NCBI GenBank assembly: GCA_002721105.1
Contig: PBJL01000016.1
Span: 34,858-79,008 of the forward strand
DNA length: 44,151 nucleotides
DNA from: Acidiferrobacteraceae bacterium
Lineage (GTDB): Bacteria; Pseudomonadota; Gammaproteobacteria; Arenicellales; UBA868
Reading direction: 5' to 3'
Part shown: positions 1-9,416 of the stretch, in pieces
How the letters are laid out: the number at the start of each line of letters is the position of its first letter
Numbering within the stretch: position 1 is the stretch's first letter
Program-made: the position numbers and the translations under genes
Notes under the pieces: model-generated
Told to the model about the DNA's origin: nothing
The model's database searches: none
Seen by the model: only the letters and a program-made list of their open reading frames with translations

Positions 1-73
1 AAACAATACGAGCACAGTCACGTTCAGCTTTGATTACACCTCGAAAAGATCGACGGACAGATGTATATGGCAT
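1..73 (-). CDS. Possible 5' end of a divergent gene running off the left edge
   Basis: Reading leftward from the ATG at 73-71 gives 24 codons without a stop up to the window edge (starting MPYTSVRRSF). It would be divergent to the catabolic operon that starts at 194, a usual place for a regulator, but the visible residues do not identify a family and there is no clear ribosome binding site. It could be chance open frame. I see no better explanation for bases 1-73. Confidence 0.3.
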   Translation of the reverse strand, partial: MPYTSVRRSFRGVIKAERDCARIV

Positions 74-121
74 GAGTTACGACAATAAGACATATTAATT
101 TGGAAGGTACATTAGTAGTAA

Positions 122-149
122 TTAGGTTTGTTTTTGGCCTTTTTATAAT
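122..149 (+). promoter_or_regulatory. Candidate sigma70 promoter of the catabolic operon
   Basis: A perfect TATAAT lies at 144-149, about 45 bases before the first start codon and in an AT-rich tract. The best -35 candidate (TTAGGT, 122-127, spacing 16) is poor, so activation by a regulator would be expected if this is the promoter. Prediction by eye only. Confidence 0.3.
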
Positions 150-193
150 AAAATCAAAATTTCAGCGCAGAAAACCAAAATGGGAGCTAACCA

Positions 194-1063
194 ATGAAAA
201 TGATAGATCTTTCTCACATGATGAGCATACATACGCCTGGATGGGTCGGGTATTCGGGCAATAAAATGTATTACGCTCAAAATTTGCAAAGCAAGAATAT
301 AGTGGCCCAACGCATCGATACCGCAATGCATGTCGGAACCCATATTGATGGCGCTATGCATGCAGCGGATATTAAAGGTGATATGGGATCTTACCCGCTT
401 GATTTTTTGTGTGGGCCTGGAGCTGTTGTTGATATATCTGAGCATATGGATGATTGGGCAGTGATAACGCCTGAAATGCTCGAATCAGCATCGGTTGAAA
501 TTAAGGATAACGATATACTCATTATCCATACTGGATTTCATAAGCATTATGAGGGCCAGCCTCAACAGGATTTGATTAAGTACTTTTGTATGCATCCCGG
601 AGGTGGGCTTGAACTCCTCAACTGGATGCTAGACAAAAAAATAAAATGGTTTGGTGTTGATTGCGGGAGTGGTGATCATGCGATGAATACATCGATTAGG
701 ATGATGCGCCCAGATTTAGCAGAGCAGTTTGAAAAAAAGATCGGGATGAGTTGCAGTGAATTTTTTGGAGAGTTTGATTACATACATAGACTTTCTGGTC
801 GAAAAGTTACTCAAGATATTTTTCCATTTCATAATTATGCCTTTCAAGAGGGTTTAATACATGCAGAAAATGTGGGTGGCGATATTGAGTTAGCTTTGAA
901 TCAACGATTCGTTATAGGTGCTTTCCCATGGCGTTATGATGGTTTGGAATCTTGCCCATGCCGAATCATATGTTTTGATGGTGTTGGAGATGAGGTTGAG
1001 GCTATTGGAGATGCAGCTAATGCTATTAAGCAAGACAATCCGACAGGTCATTGGCGTAGATAA
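194..1063 (+). CDS. Cyclase-family metal-dependent hydrolase (KynB / isatin hydrolase superfamily)
   Basis: The 289-residue protein has the hallmark HxGTHxDxxxH motif of the cyclase family (PF04199): His46, Gly48-Thr49-His50, Asp52 and His56. In characterised members these residues bind Mn or Zn. Known members, kynurenine formamidase and isatin hydrolase, hydrolyse formamides or cyclic amides. The start at 194 is supported by GGGAG at 182-186. It is the first gene of an 18-gene plus-strand array, followed 28 bases later by a CoxG-like gene. Inference: it opens or trims an amide ring produced by the downstream hydroxylases. The family is clear; the substrate is unknown. No signal peptide is seen, so it is probably cytoplasmic. 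Confidence 0.8.
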   Translation: MKMIDLSHMMSIHTPGWVGYSGNKMYYAQNLQSKNIVAQRIDTAMHVGTHIDGAMHAADIKGDMGSYPLDFLCGPGAVVDISEHMDDWAVITPEMLESASVEIKDNDILIIHTGFHKHYEGQPQQDLIKYFCMHPGGGLELLNWMLDKKIKWFGVDCGSGDHAMNTSIRMMRPDLAEQFEKKIGMSCSEFFGEFDYIHRLSGRKVTQDIFPFHNYAFQEGLIHAENVGGDIELALNQRFVIGAFPWRYDGLESCPCRIICFDGVGDEVEAIGDAANAIKQDNPTGHWRR

Positions 1064-1091
1064 TTGACATTATTTTAGGAACAGTTAGCGG

Positions 1092-1655
1092 ATGAAAATA
1101 CAGCAATATTTTAACCTTCCAGTTCCTTGTGATGTTTCGTGGAATTATTTTCAAGACTTGCGGCAAGTGGCAGAATGTATTCCTGGAGGTGAAATAACCG
1201 GAGATGATGGTGGCTCGACTTATTTTGGAACGGTTAGTTTGAGAATCGGTTCTTTTAATGTCACATTTGATGGCGAGGCACAATTGGAAAACGATTTTGA
1301 GAACAAAGTCGGGAAGTTAAAATGTAAGGGTGTAGACAAGCGAGGTGGAAGTCGCACACGTATGGCAATGGAATATCGATTGTCTCCCGTCGAGGATGCA
1401 ACCAGGGTTGATATTGAGGTAGATTTAACTTTATCAGGCGCAATTGCCCAGTTTGGTCGAACAGGGCTTATAAATGAGACTGCCAATATTATTATGGGCC
1501 AGTTTTCAGAGTGTCTTGAGAAAAAAGTACTCGCTGTGTTGGCTGGTCAATCGACGTCAGAGATAGAAAAACCAAAACAAATCGGTGGCATTTCTCTGAT
1601 AGCGCGAGGCTTGTTTGCTTGGCTTCGAAGGCTGATAACGAGATCTCAAACATGA
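1092..1655 (+). CDS. CoxG-like SRPBCC protein (carbon monoxide dehydrogenase subunit G family)
   Basis: The 187-residue product has the CoxG pattern: an N-terminal ligand-binding START-like fold (PCDVSWNYFQDLRQVAECIPGG at the start, matching the usual 'V W ... D ... L ... C+PG' block) and a short basic C-terminus (WLRRLITRSQ). CoxG-family proteins accompany molybdenum hydroxylase operons; in CO dehydrogenase systems CoxG is linked to membrane recruitment of the enzyme. The gene sits just upstream of the FAD subunit of such an operon, which supports the assignment. The neighbouring large subunits do not carry the CO dehydrogenase active-site loop, so a role in CO oxidation is not implied. Confidence 0.8.
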   Translation: MKIQQYFNLPVPCDVSWNYFQDLRQVAECIPGGEITGDDGGSTYFGTVSLRIGSFNVTFDGEAQLENDFENKVGKLKCKGVDKRGGSRTRMAMEYRLSPVEDATRVDIEVDLTLSGAIAQFGRTGLINETANIIMGQFSECLEKKVLAVLAGQSTSEIEKPKQIGGISLIARGLFAWLRRLITRSQT

Positions 1656-1737
1656 ATTATGTTGGATATTATTTTGACGGCTTTACTTTGTCAGTATGCC
1701 TAAAAAATATGAAAGTTAATGTTAATGGGAGGTTTTA

Positions 1738-2598
1738 TTGAAACCGCCACCGTTTGAGTATCATAAACCAACGACTATTTCAAAGCTCTTAGAGCTATTA
1801 GAGGCCCATAGTCATGACGCAAGGATTTTGGCCGGTGGTCAAAGTTTAATGCCATCGATGAATTTCAGATTATCCCGTCCTGAACATGTAATTGATATCA
1901 ATTTAATAGAAGAGTTAAATCAGCTAAACGTCCGGAACAATAAATTAGTAGTCGGCGCATTGACAAGACATGCAACATTTGAAAGTCCTGTAATAGATGA
2001 CCCATTAGGCAGTCTATTGGCTACCGTGTGCCAACATCTCGCTCATTGGCCGATTCGTGTTCGTGGGACCTTTGCTGGAAGCTTGGCGCACGCAGATCCA
2101 GCAGCTGAATGGTGTTTGTTAGCGGTTGCTTTAGATGCGGATATAATCATTCGGAGCAGCCAAGGTGAAAGAGCGGTCAAAGCGTCAGAATTTTTTAAAG
2201 GGGGATTCCAAACTGCGCTAACTCCGAATGAGGTTATAGTTGAGGTACATCTTCCATTATTAGGGGAAAATGCACGCTATGGGTTCATGGAGATAAGTCG
2301 ACGAACCGGTGATTTTGCACTTGCAATGGTGCTCTCAATTATGTGGCTGGATTCACAGCATCAAATAGAGAGAGCTTCGGTAGCTGTTGGAGGAGTGCAG
2401 TCATATCCAATACGTGTGTTCGCCGCGGAAGAGAATCTTGCGAACGCCGCTCCATCTAAAGATTTATTTGAAGTAACTTCCGAGATAGTTGCCCAAAGTG
2501 TGAATCCAATGGAAGATATACATGGTGATTCTGAATTTCGACGAGATCTTGCCCGAACCTTAACGTTCAGATCGTTGGAACGCACGTTGGATCAATGA
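1738..2598 (+). CDS. Molybdenum hydroxylase FAD subunit (XdhB/CoxM family)
   Basis: The 286-residue protein has the FAD-binding PCMH-type domain and C-terminal domain of the xanthine dehydrogenase/CO dehydrogenase medium subunit. Visible motifs are ILAGGQSLMPSMNFRL near residue 36 and the flavin loop RGTFAGSLAHADPAAE near residue 117. It would carry electrons from the 2Fe-2S subunit to an external acceptor. The start is a TTG at 1738, supported by GGGAGG at 1727-1732. The stop overlaps the next start (ATGA at 2595), so translation is probably coupled. It is the only FAD subunit for two large subunits encoded downstream. Confidence 0.93.
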   Translation: MKPPPFEYHKPTTISKLLELLEAHSHDARILAGGQSLMPSMNFRLSRPEHVIDINLIEELNQLNVRNNKLVVGALTRHATFESPVIDDPLGSLLATVCQHLAHWPIRVRGTFAGSLAHADPAAEWCLLAVALDADIIIRSSQGERAVKASEFFKGGFQTALTPNEVIVEVHLPLLGENARYGFMEISRRTGDFALAMVLSIMWLDSQHQIERASVAVGGVQSYPIRVFAAEENLANAAPSKDLFEVTSEIVAQSVNPMEDIHGDSEFRRDLARTLTFRSLERTLDQ

Positions 2599-4913
2599 CT
2601 TGGTCCGGCTCTAAGCTTAAGCGTTCTCGCGATCCAGTTCAGTTACGCGGCGAAGCAAGTTTTGTTGCTGATATATCAGCGGGCTCAAAAAGTGTTCGTT
2701 TTGTTCGGAGCCCATTTGCTTCAGGTCGGATCGTAAATGTTGAGCTCCCTCCTGAAGGATTAATTTTTACAGCTTTAGACATCGAAGATGTTAAACCAAT
2801 TTGCCCAGTTTTAAATAGACCAGATTACATAAGCGTTGATCAACCCATTCTAGCAGGCGACCGAGTTACTTATTTGGGCGAACCAATGGCAGCCGTAGTG
2901 GCAGATTCTCTAGAAGAAGCAGAAGATTTGGCTGAACAAGTTTTCTTTGATATAGAGCCTGAAGATCCTATATTGACTATAGATCGGGCATTGGAAGAAG
3001 GTGTTGCGCCTGTGCACCCCGAAGCAAATACAAATGTGCTAGTAGATGGGCGCATGCAGACGAAAAATTTTGATAGCACCTTCGAAGAGGCTGCCGAGGT
3101 TATTGAAATTGATATTCGGTCTAATAGGCAGGCAGCAATGCCTCTAGAGGCTAGAGGTGGTTATGCTGAGTTTGATCGACGTGTCGGACGAATCACGCTA
3201 ACTGCGTCCGTCCAGATGCCACATGTACTGCGAACTGGCCTTGCGGATTCACTTGAAATACCTGAACGCTTGATTCGAGTGATTGCTCCAGATGTTGGAG
3301 GTGGATTTGGACAAAAGTTATCACTTATACCTGAGTATGTAATGTTGGTTTGGCTTTCTAGGTACTTAAAAGGGAGTGTTAGATGGATTGAAGATCGCCG
3401 GGAGAATCTGATGTCGTCGGCCCATTCTAGAGATCAACAGCACAAAATTAGAGCAGCGTTCAATCGCAACGCAGAATTACTTGCAATTGATGCGGACATA
3501 AGATGTAACGTTGGGTCTTATTCAGTTTACCCCGTGACTTACGGTGTTGAACCTCTAATGGCTATGGTTGAAATACCAGGCCCCTATAATTTTCAAGAAA
3601 TCTCTGTTAGAGCACGGGCAATCTCCACTAATACTTGTCCAATGTCTCCATACAGGGGGGTATCTCGCCCCTCGATTATCTTCACCATGGAGCGTTTAAT
3701 GGATACAGCTGCCCAACGTTTTGGGATAGAGCCAACGGAAATTCGGTTAAGAAATTTGATTACGGAATTTCCTTACCGATCTGTAACTGGGCTTGAATAT
3801 GATGAAGGTTCCTATAAAGAATCATTAGAACGAATGATGACGGAAATTAATTTGGAGGAATTTCGCGCAAAGCAGCAGAAAGAAAGAGCATTGGGTAATT
3901 ACTTGGGCGTAGGCTTTTCTGTTTTCAATGAGCGAACGGGATATGGCACACCTGCATTTGCTGCGCGATCGATGGAGATCACGCCAGGTTACGAGACTGT
4001 CGAAATTTCAATGGATCCTTCGGGAGGCGTTGATCTCAGAATCGGAGCATCACCTCATGGGCAGGGATTAGAAACCACTTTGTCTCAGTTAGTGGCTGAT
4101 GAATTAGGAATTAATCCTAATGAAATACAGGTTATTCATGGAGACACCGATCTGACTCCCTATGGATGGGGAACTTTCGCGAGTCGTTCGTTAGTCATAT
4201 CCGGCGGAGCATCAGTTTTGGCCGCTAGAAAGCTCAAAAAGCGCATTAAGTATGCTGCTTCTGAAATACTAAAAGTTCCAGAAACAGATTTAGTTGTAGA
4301 AGATGGTGTAGTTAAGCTAGCTAAGGAAGGTAGTAGCGTAGGCTTAAAAGAGATTGCACGTCTTTACTATCATAAGAAACATATGTTCGTAACCGAAGAT
4401 GGAGATGTGCTCACCGCTCGAGCAACATATGATCCACCCGGTACATTTTCAAATGCATGTCATGCGGCTATTGTGGAAGTTGATGTAGAGACTGGACACG
4501 TTAATATAGAGCGATATGTCGTTGTTGAGGATGCAGGGCGATTAATAAATCCCAAGATTGTAGATGGACAGGTGCGGGGTGGTGTTGCCCAAGGTATCGG
4601 AGGCGCACTGTATGAAGAAATCTGTTACGCTGAGGACGGAAATTTAATGACAGCATCGTTGCTAGATTTTTTGCCACCGACGGTAACAGAGATACCGCAC
4701 ATTGAAATAATCCACCTAGAGACGATTACAGATTCCTCTATTACAGGAGCTAAAGGTTTAGGGGAAGGCGGTGCTATGGGAGCGCCAGCCGCAGTAATTA
4801 ATGCTGTCTCAGATGCGCTTCGATCATTCAATGTAAATCCTATGGAAGCGCCGATGACACCTAAAAGAATTCGAGATCTATTGAGAAAAGCTGGGGAGAA
4901 ATCTGGATCATGA
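2595..4913 (+). CDS. Molybdenum hydroxylase large subunit, first copy (molybdopterin-binding)
   Basis: The 772-residue protein belongs to the CoxL/XdhA-type molybdopterin subunits. It has an N-terminal aldehyde oxidase/xanthine dehydrogenase a/b hammerhead domain, GGGFGQK for cofactor contact, a PYRGVSRP active-site loop and the conserved base Glu724 in GLGEGG. The loop is of the general hydroxylase type, not the AYxCSFR loop of true CO dehydrogenases. The expected reaction is hydroxylation of an aromatic N-heterocycle or an aldehyde with oxygen from water. Starts and stops overlap on both sides (ATGA at 2595 and 4910). Exact substrate unknown. Confidence 0.92.
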   Translation: MTWSGSKLKRSRDPVQLRGEASFVADISAGSKSVRFVRSPFASGRIVNVELPPEGLIFTALDIEDVKPICPVLNRPDYISVDQPILAGDRVTYLGEPMAAVVADSLEEAEDLAEQVFFDIEPEDPILTIDRALEEGVAPVHPEANTNVLVDGRMQTKNFDSTFEEAAEVIEIDIRSNRQAAMPLEARGGYAEFDRRVGRITLTASVQMPHVLRTGLADSLEIPERLIRVIAPDVGGGFGQKLSLIPEYVMLVWLSRYLKGSVRWIEDRRENLMSSAHSRDQQHKIRAAFNRNAELLAIDADIRCNVGSYSVYPVTYGVEPLMAMVEIPGPYNFQEISVRARAISTNTCPMSPYRGVSRPSIIFTMERLMDTAAQRFGIEPTEIRLRNLITEFPYRSVTGLEYDEGSYKESLERMMTEINLEEFRAKQQKERALGNYLGVGFSVFNERTGYGTPAFAARSMEITPGYETVEISMDPSGGVDLRIGASPHGQGLETTLSQLVADELGINPNEIQVIHGDTDLTPYGWGTFASRSLVISGGASVLAARKLKKRIKYAASEILKVPETDLVVEDGVVKLAKEGSSVGLKEIARLYYHKKHMFVTEDGDVLTARATYDPPGTFSNACHAAIVEVDVETGHVNIERYVVVEDAGRLINPKIVDGQVRGGVAQGIGGALYEEICYAEDGNLMTASLLDFLPPTVTEIPHIEIIHLETITDSSITGAKGLGEGGAMGAPAAVINAVSDALRSFNVNPMEAPMTPKRIRDLLRKAGEKSGS

Positions 4914-5383
4914 AGAAGGTTGATATTAAGCTAGTTGTAAATAACAGTGAGTATGAAATAAATTTGGAGCCTCGACGTACTTTGGCTGACGCTCTCCGAG
5001 AAAATTGTAACTTAACCGGAACACATCTAGGCTGTGAACATGGCGTATGTGGCGCTTGTACGGTCTTGGTTAACAATCAGCCAGTGCGCTCATGCCTTAT
5101 GCTTGCGGTTCAAGCCGAAGGAGCGACAATAAGGACTGTAGAAGGTTTGGCAAATGGGGACAAGTTGAATGATTTACAAAAGGCATTCTGGGAGCACCAT
5201 GCGTTGCAATGCGGTTTTTGCACCCCTGGTTTTTTGATGCTAGCAACCAGCATTATAGAGAATAAACCAAACATTTCAGAAGAAGAGCTTCGAAATATTC
5301 TCGCTTCAAACCTGTGTCGTTGCACTGGTTACCAGAATATTGTTGACGCGGTAAAGTCATTGCAGGAAAAACCTAGAGAATGA
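4910..5383 (+). CDS. Molybdenum hydroxylase 2Fe-2S subunit (XdhC/CoxS family)
   Basis: The 157-residue protein has both [2Fe-2S] clusters of the family: a plant-ferredoxin-type site with Cys42, Cys47, Cys50 and Cys62, and a C-terminal helical site with Cys99, Cys102, Cys134 and Cys136 (CGFCTPG and CRCTGYQ). It relays electrons from the molybdenum centre to the FAD subunit. It lies between two large-subunit genes and overlaps both by four bases, so it may serve either. Confidence 0.95.
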   Translation: MKKVDIKLVVNNSEYEINLEPRRTLADALRENCNLTGTHLGCEHGVCGACTVLVNNQPVRSCLMLAVQAEGATIRTVEGLANGDKLNDLQKAFWEHHALQCGFCTPGFLMLATSIIENKPNISEEELRNILASNLCRCTGYQNIVDAVKSLQEKPRE

Positions 5384-7698
5384 ATTATGTTGGGAGGAGC
5401 GTTCTACGAGTAGAGGATCTCCCTTTGCTACAAGGCGCCGGGAACTTTGCCGGAGATATTTCACTAAGTAATCAATTATTTATGCGAATCGTCCGGTCAT
5501 CTTTGGCATTTGGACGATTAGTATCAATTGAAACTGAGATGGCAGAAGAGATGCCTGGGGTAAAAGCTGTATGGACGCGTGATGACGTAGGCAGTATTGG
5601 GCCGATTGATTTTAGACAGGTTCGCATCGAAAGTTTATTGGATTATAGACAATTCATACTGGCCAAGGACTTTGTGCGATATGTCGGAGAACCGGTAGCA
5701 GCAGTGTTCGCTGAAGACCCCTATCTTGCGGAAGATGCCGCTGAAATGGTTTTTCCGGATATAGAGGAATTAACACCGACAGTCGACGCAGCTCACCCCG
5801 AAGGAAAATTTGATGATGTTTTGGGTACCGAGGCAGCTTTAATTGAGAAATCGTATGGAGAAGTTGAAACCGCGTTCCAAGATGCACATCATGTAGTTGA
5901 AATGGAATTGGCAGTTGGTCGCCAGTCTGGAAGTCCACTAGAAACAAGGGGACTTATCGCCAATTACAAAAAAGATGAGGATTTGTTAGAAGTATACGGA
6001 GCATCAAAGATTCCTCATATTAATCGAGATTCGCTAGCTAAGCTGCTATCAATCCAGTCGGAACGCATTCATTTGTATGAAGGGCATGTGGGTGGTGGAT
6101 TCGGCATTCGAGGCGAAATCTACCCTGAAGATGTATTGGTATGCTTGGCGGCAATCCGATTACAGCAACCGATCAAGTGGATTGAGGATCGTAGGGAGCA
6201 TTTGATCGCGGCTAATCAGTCTAGAGGCCAAGTTCATAAAGTTAGAGCAGCTGTTGATCAGAAAGGTTTCATAACTGGAATTGATGATGAATTTTGGGCT
6301 GATCAAGGAGCATATGTACGTACTCACGCTGCTACAGTCCCTGAGTTAACAGCTTCGATGTTGCCTGGGCCCTATATAGTTCCCTCTTATCGTAGTGTGG
6401 GCCATATTCGCTTAACCAATAAGACTCCTGCCGGCACTTACCGTGCGCCAGGTCGTTTCGAAGGCACGTTTGTCAGAGAGAGGCTAATTGACGAAATAGC
6501 AAAACAACTGAAAATGGACCCCGTCGACGTTCGACGAGCTAATTTCATACCTCCCCAAGCAATGCCATTTGATCGTAAATTAGATGCGATTGGTACTAAT
6601 GTTGTTTACGACTCGGGCTTATATGAAAGTTTGCTAAACAAGTTGCTAGAGCACGTCGATTATGCAGCTCTCCGACAGGAGATAGATGCACGAAGACTGA
6701 AAGATGAACAGGTCGGTTTAGGACTAGCTTATTTTGTTGAAAAAAGTGGCTTGGGTCCCTTCGATGATGTACTGCTCGAACTTGATGAAACTGGAGCCCT
6801 AGAAGTTATAACTGGAACCGCATCTGTTGGGCAAGGCGTGGAGACTATACTAGCGCAAATTTGCGCAGACGCGCTTAGTATTTGTTTCGATAAAATTACG
6901 GTGATTCATGGTCAGACAAATCGAATCACCAGAGGGATGGGAGCATTTGCGTCTCGGGTATCCGTTATGACAGGCTCAGCTGTTCACATTGCTGCAAACC
7001 AACTAAAGAATAGGATATTGAATCTTTACTGTGAAATGGTAAAGGTAGATCCAGATAATGTGATAATTGATAATGGTGTGGTTCAATGCAATGATTCCAC
7101 CATTAAACATATGACCTTTTCAGAGATAGTAAAGGAGGCATCAGTCGAGATCACTAAAACTGGGGATCGAGGCAAAGTTCTTTCTGTACAAAGCGAATTC
7201 AATACTAGTCACATGACTTATCCTTATGGTGTTCATCTTGTCGTAGCAAAAATTGACAAAGAAACTGCAATGGTGATTTTAGAGCGGATAGTGGTTGCGT
7301 ATGATGTTGGTCGCTCCATCAACCCTTTATTGGTTAAAGGGCAGATAGTAGGAGGTGTGGCACAGGGCATCGGAGGAGCTTTGTTAGAAGAGTTTATTTA
7401 CGACGAAGGGGTTCAGCCTTTGGCAACAAGTTTCATGGACTACCTAATGCCTACCGTAACTGAAGTACCGAATGTGGAAGTGATCATACGAGAGGACGCA
7501 CCTAGCGAAACAAATCCCTTAGGGATAAAGGGTGCAGGAGAGGGCGGCATCACAGGAGTCGGCGGGGCTGTAGCAAATGCAATTAGCGATGCGCTTGATA
7601 GTACCGCCGTTGTGAATCACCTGCCATTATCACCCAATCGAGTGTATGATCTGTTGAAAGATAAAGGGCCGGTAGCCGAGGAATCAAAAGTGCAGTAA
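5380..7698 (+). CDS. Molybdenum hydroxylase large subunit, second copy (molybdopterin-binding)
   Basis: This is a second 772-residue molybdopterin subunit, clearly paralogous to but diverged from the one at 2595. It has GGGFGIRG for cofactor contact, the loop TYRAPGR and the catalytic Glu721 in GAGEGG, so it looks catalytically intact. It begins ATGA with the 2Fe-2S gene and closes the FAD-L1-FeS-L2 unit. Two possibilities fit: two enzymes with different substrates share the small and medium subunits, or the two large subunits form a mixed complex. A 50-base gap follows before the VOC gene. Confidence 0.92.
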   Translation: MNYVGRSVLRVEDLPLLQGAGNFAGDISLSNQLFMRIVRSSLAFGRLVSIETEMAEEMPGVKAVWTRDDVGSIGPIDFRQVRIESLLDYRQFILAKDFVRYVGEPVAAVFAEDPYLAEDAAEMVFPDIEELTPTVDAAHPEGKFDDVLGTEAALIEKSYGEVETAFQDAHHVVEMELAVGRQSGSPLETRGLIANYKKDEDLLEVYGASKIPHINRDSLAKLLSIQSERIHLYEGHVGGGFGIRGEIYPEDVLVCLAAIRLQQPIKWIEDRREHLIAANQSRGQVHKVRAAVDQKGFITGIDDEFWADQGAYVRTHAATVPELTASMLPGPYIVPSYRSVGHIRLTNKTPAGTYRAPGRFEGTFVRERLIDEIAKQLKMDPVDVRRANFIPPQAMPFDRKLDAIGTNVVYDSGLYESLLNKLLEHVDYAALRQEIDARRLKDEQVGLGLAYFVEKSGLGPFDDVLLELDETGALEVITGTASVGQGVETILAQICADALSICFDKITVIHGQTNRITRGMGAFASRVSVMTGSAVHIAANQLKNRILNLYCEMVKVDPDNVIIDNGVVQCNDSTIKHMTFSEIVKEASVEITKTGDRGKVLSVQSEFNTSHMTYPYGVHLVVAKIDKETAMVILERIVVAYDVGRSINPLLVKGQIVGGVAQGIGGALLEEFIYDEGVQPLATSFMDYLMPTVTEVPNVEVIIREDAPSETNPLGIKGAGEGGITGVGGAVANAISDALDSTAVVNHLPLSPNRVYDLLKDKGPVAEESKVQ

Positions 7699-7748
7699 AT
7701 CTTATACAACTAGAATAAAGGTAAGTTTAGTGAAAAAGGAGGATAAAA

Positions 7749-8186
7749 ATGAGCCTAAAGACATTTGAGCATGTATTAATCTTTACCCAAGATCTACAGG
7801 CTTCGCATGATTTCTATGTCAATCTGATTGGGTTACATGTTGGTTGGAGGCCAGACTTTCCATTCCCAGGGTATTGGTTGTATTTAGGAGATTCTGCATG
7901 CATTCATCTGGCATTACTGAAGAGTATACGAAATCCAGGTGACGAAGACACATCGGGAACGAAATCATCAGATTATGTACTAGAAGGCGCGAAAGGCCAT
8001 GAAAAAGGTACCGGCCGCATTGCGCATGTGGCGTTTAATGCAGATAACATAGATGAGTTTTTGGATCGTTTTCAAAAAGCCGGCGTTCCAGCGAGAAGGG
8101 AACGCGTCCCAAAGGCACCACTGCAGCAGATCTTTCTTGAAGATCCGAATGGCGTGCAGATCGAATTAAATTTTCCATTGGATTGA
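7749..8186 (+). CDS. VOC (glyoxalase/extradiol dioxygenase fold) protein
   Basis: The 145-residue protein has the paired beta-alpha-beta-beta-beta modules of the vicinal oxygen chelate superfamily. Candidate metal ligands are the His in FEHVLI, the His in IHLALL, the His in IAHVAF and the Glu in VQIELNF at the C-terminus. Members are glyoxalases, dioxygenases, isomerases or resistance proteins. The strong AAAGGAGG before the start at 7749 argues for high expression. The flavin monooxygenase gene follows two bases after its stop, so the two may act on consecutive intermediates. Specific reaction unknown. Confidence 0.82.
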   Translation: MSLKTFEHVLIFTQDLQASHDFYVNLIGLHVGWRPDFPFPGYWLYLGDSACIHLALLKSIRNPGDEDTSGTKSSDYVLEGAKGHEKGTGRIAHVAFNADNIDEFLDRFQKAGVPARRERVPKAPLQQIFLEDPNGVQIELNFPLD

Positions 8187-8188
8187 TT

Positions 8189-9379
8189 ATGTCGTTGCGG
8201 GCATGCATCATTGGCGGTTCGCTAGGTGGCTTGTTTGTTGGTCATTTTTTGAGAAGAGCTGGTTGGGAGATAAGTATCCACGAACGCACTGAAACTCCAT
8301 TATCGGGTCGGGGTGCGGGCATCGTAACTTATCCGGAACTTGAAGCAATGGTTCACACCTGTATTGGCAAACAGGCACCACTTGGAATCACAATAAATAA
8401 CAGAATCGTCCAAGATAAAGACGGCTCTATTATAGCAAAAAAATTCTATCCTCAAGTAATGGCTAGTTGGGAATGGCTATTTAATCTATTGTTTGATGCA
8501 CTACAGCCAAACGAATACTTTTTAGGGAGCAATTGTGTAGGAGCGGCTAACTCAGGAAACGGAGCGATTCTCTATTTTGAAGACAATAGTAAAATAGAAG
8601 CTGACATTGCGATATTTGCAGATGGAATTCATTCCGAGCATAGAAATCATGTTGACCCTCAAGCAAAGTTAGAGTATGCCGGCTATGTAGCATGGCGCGG
8701 AATAGTTAAGGCAAATGAGTTGAGCAATGATACGCTCAAGATCTTGGGAGATAATTTTGCTTTCGCGCTTCCCCATCGCCAACAATTGTTGACCTACCCA
8801 GTGTCCAGGCCACATTCTCCAGAAAGGTCAGTGAATTATGTTTGGTATCGACCCGCTCCAAAAGAAGGACTTTTAAAAAAATGGTTGCATGGAAATTCTG
8901 GAGTTCAGTACGATGGCGGTATACCGCCACATGAGATTAGGAAATCCGTGATCGATGCCATATGTGATGATGCGAAAAGAGATATGCCCACAGCGTTCGC
9001 CGAGTTGGTAAGAAAAACACAGCAACCGCTAATTCAACCAATTTATGATTTAATTAGCGACCGAATGAGAGAAGATAGGCTACTAATGTTGGGGGATGCT
9101 GCGTTCTCAGCGAGGCCGCATGTAGGTATGGGCGTTACCAAAGTAGCCGAAGATGCACGCCTTTTAGGTGAAAAACTAAATAAACCAGAAGTGCTTGAAG
9201 ATGCATTGGCAGAATGGGAAAAAGCTCGTCGTACTGTCGGCAGGTTTATCGTACAACGTGGTCGCGCGCTTGGCTCTTACCTAGCAGGAGATCATGCTGA
9301 GGATCCGCCAGAAATTACAGAGATTATGGCTAACTCTGCGTTGCGTGTGACTGATATTCCTGATTATCCATCGGTCTAA
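8189..9379 (+). CDS. FAD-dependent aromatic/heterocycle hydroxylase (2,6-dihydroxypyridine 3-monooxygenase-like)
   Basis: The 396-residue group A flavin monooxygenase (PF01494) has the N-terminal dinucleotide motif IIGGSLGG, the segment LSGRGAGIVTYPEL near residue 40, a mid-protein YAGYVAWRG, and the flavin GD motif LGDAAFSARPHVGMG. These segments resemble those I recall for 2,6-dihydroxypyridine 3-monooxygenase of nicotine degradation; urate and trimethylurate monooxygenases are other members. It would hydroxylate a hydroxylated N-heteroaromatic ring using NAD(P)H and O2, which fits a position downstream of molybdenum hydroxylases. I prefer the ATG at 8189 over the TTG at 8183. Confidence 0.85.
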   Translation: MSLRACIIGGSLGGLFVGHFLRRAGWEISIHERTETPLSGRGAGIVTYPELEAMVHTCIGKQAPLGITINNRIVQDKDGSIIAKKFYPQVMASWEWLFNLLFDALQPNEYFLGSNCVGAANSGNGAILYFEDNSKIEADIAIFADGIHSEHRNHVDPQAKLEYAGYVAWRGIVKANELSNDTLKILGDNFAFALPHRQQLLTYPVSRPHSPERSVNYVWYRPAPKEGLLKKWLHGNSGVQYDGGIPPHEIRKSVIDAICDDAKRDMPTAFAELVRKTQQPLIQPIYDLISDRMREDRLLMLGDAAFSARPHVGMGVTKVAEDARLLGEKLNKPEVLEDALAEWEKARRTVGRFIVQRGRALGSYLAGDHAEDPPEITEIMANSALRVTDIPDYPSV

Positions 9380-9416
9380 TGACGTTGTTATAACTTTAGT
9401 ATAGGATTAATCGATA

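Noticed and set aside
2595..7698. Carbon monoxide dehydrogenase operon (coxMLS plus CoxG)
   Set aside because: Neither large subunit has the AYxCSFR loop of form I CO dehydrogenase; the loops are PYRGVSRP and TYRAPGR, typical of other hydroxylases in the family.
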